Shown here in pieces: positions 63,551-64,000 of a stretch of DNA of 64,000 nucleotides. Source of the DNA: Paramecium octaurelia (lineage: Eukaryota > Ciliophora > Oligohymenophorea > Peniculida > Parameciidae); assembly GCA_905182995.1 (NCBI GenBank), contig CAJJDP010000158.1, forward strand, positions 170,446 through 234,445, in the 5' to 3' direction. Numbering within the stretch: position 1 is the first letter of the stretch; each line of letters opens with the position of its first letter. The notes beneath the pieces are model-generated. The model saw only the letters and a list, made by a program, of their open reading frames with translations, was not told the origin of the DNA and did no database searches. The position numbers were made by a program, and so were the translations under genes.

Positions 63551-63900
63551 GGAACTTTTAGCTATAATCCAAAACTAAGGTGAGATAGACTAATCCCTTT
63601 GAATAAAGGAGGAAGAGAATAATTCCTAACGATATAATTATTGGAAAAGTTAGAAAATTTTAATACATGTTTCAAAAAATTTTAAAGATTTAGCAAATCT
63701 TGATACGCGTGTCATTTTTAGATAGATAGAAGATCATTCTTAAAAATAATAATAGAATAAAATTTCTGTTTTCATTTATAAATTTGAATTTAAAGTTAAT
63801 AGATTGAAAATGTAAGAAGTCAATAAAATTCAACTATTTTATTACTTAATGTATATTTTGCCTTTATTTACTTATTGAGACTGAATCATAGGTTCACAGT
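63551..63900. other. Subtelomeric spacer adjoining the telomere
   Basis: AT-rich unique DNA up to the first telomeric repeat; no gene is supported. Confidence 0.5.
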
Positions 63901-64000
63901 TGGGTTTGGGTTTGGGGTTTGGGTTTGGGGTTGGGTTTGGGGTTTGGGTTTGGGGTTGGGTTTGGGGTTGGGGTTGGGGTTGGGGATTGGGGTTGGGGTT
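63901..64000 (+). repeat. Macronuclear telomere, mixed GGGGTT and GGGTTT
   Basis: One hundred bases of G-rich repeat at the 3' end of the window, with GGGTTT and GGGGTT units interspersed, as known for Paramecium macronuclear telomeres. GGGTTT units are commoner in the proximal half, GGGGTT in the distal half. One unit is a variant (GGGGATT, near 63983-63989). The orientation (G strand running 3' outward) shows that the window ends at a real chromosome end. Confidence 0.97.

Noticed and set aside
1-64000. CRISPR arrays, transposon termini, rRNA or tRNA genes
   Set aside because: No spaced direct-repeat array, terminal inverted repeat pair with transposase, or rRNA/tRNA structure was seen while reading the window; a tRNAscan or RepeatMasker run would be needed to exclude weak cases.

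Overview
This window is the right end of a macronuclear chromosome from a ciliate, almost certainly Paramecium. Four things show it. The last 100 bases are a mixed GGGGTT/GGGTTT telomere on the G-rich strand. Every good reading frame is full of in-frame TAA and TAG (read as Gln) and ends at TGA. The DNA is very AT-rich and gene-dense. The introns are tiny (19-32 nt), and when they are removed whole genes come out in frame (for example 12 introns summing to 295 nt give exactly 796 codons). Standard-code ORF calls are therefore misleading here; all models below use TAA/TAG = Gln.

Layout. 0-4 kb: a partial charged protein and a Ser/Thr kinase (+). 4-7 kb: small or decaying + strand genes. 7-8.6 kb: an intronless cytochrome P450 (-), divergent from a P5-type (ATP13A-like) cation ATPase (+) whose locus is inflated by two unmerged contig overlaps. 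15.4-16.5 kb: a B-box/SPRY protein (-). 16.6-32.3 kb: one intronless 15.8 kb gene (-) for a giant type I membrane protein of about 5256 residues, built from eleven repeats of a roughly 450-residue unit that each end in a Cys-rich module; it is the most striking object here. 32.3-34.6 kb: a 747-base N gap flanked by identical 623-base copies, so probably no real gap. 34.6-35.8 kb: a secreted-protein gene broken by in-frame TGAs. 35.8-40.9 kb: a B-box/Q-rich/TPR protein (12 introns), a small gene, and a coiled-coil/WD40 protein. 41-50.6 kb: a two-TM zinc-binding protein, two poorly resolved genes, a kinase broken by a third contig duplication, and a multi-exon secreted-type gene. 50.5-56 kb (-): a CK1-like kinase, a TauE/SafE-type membrane protein and a divergent alpha-tubulin. 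56.6-60.3 kb (+): a TPR protein and a WD40 protein. 60.4-63.9 kb: sparse subtelomeric DNA with one intact ORF, a frameshifted VWA-like relic and a doubtful ORF, then the telomere.

The genes form no operons. They are independent eukaryotic units packed tightly (52-54 nt between some, with two convergent CDS overlaps), on both strands. Many belong to families that are expanded in ciliates (kinases, WD40, TPR, SPRY, Cys-rich surface proteins, divergent tubulins).
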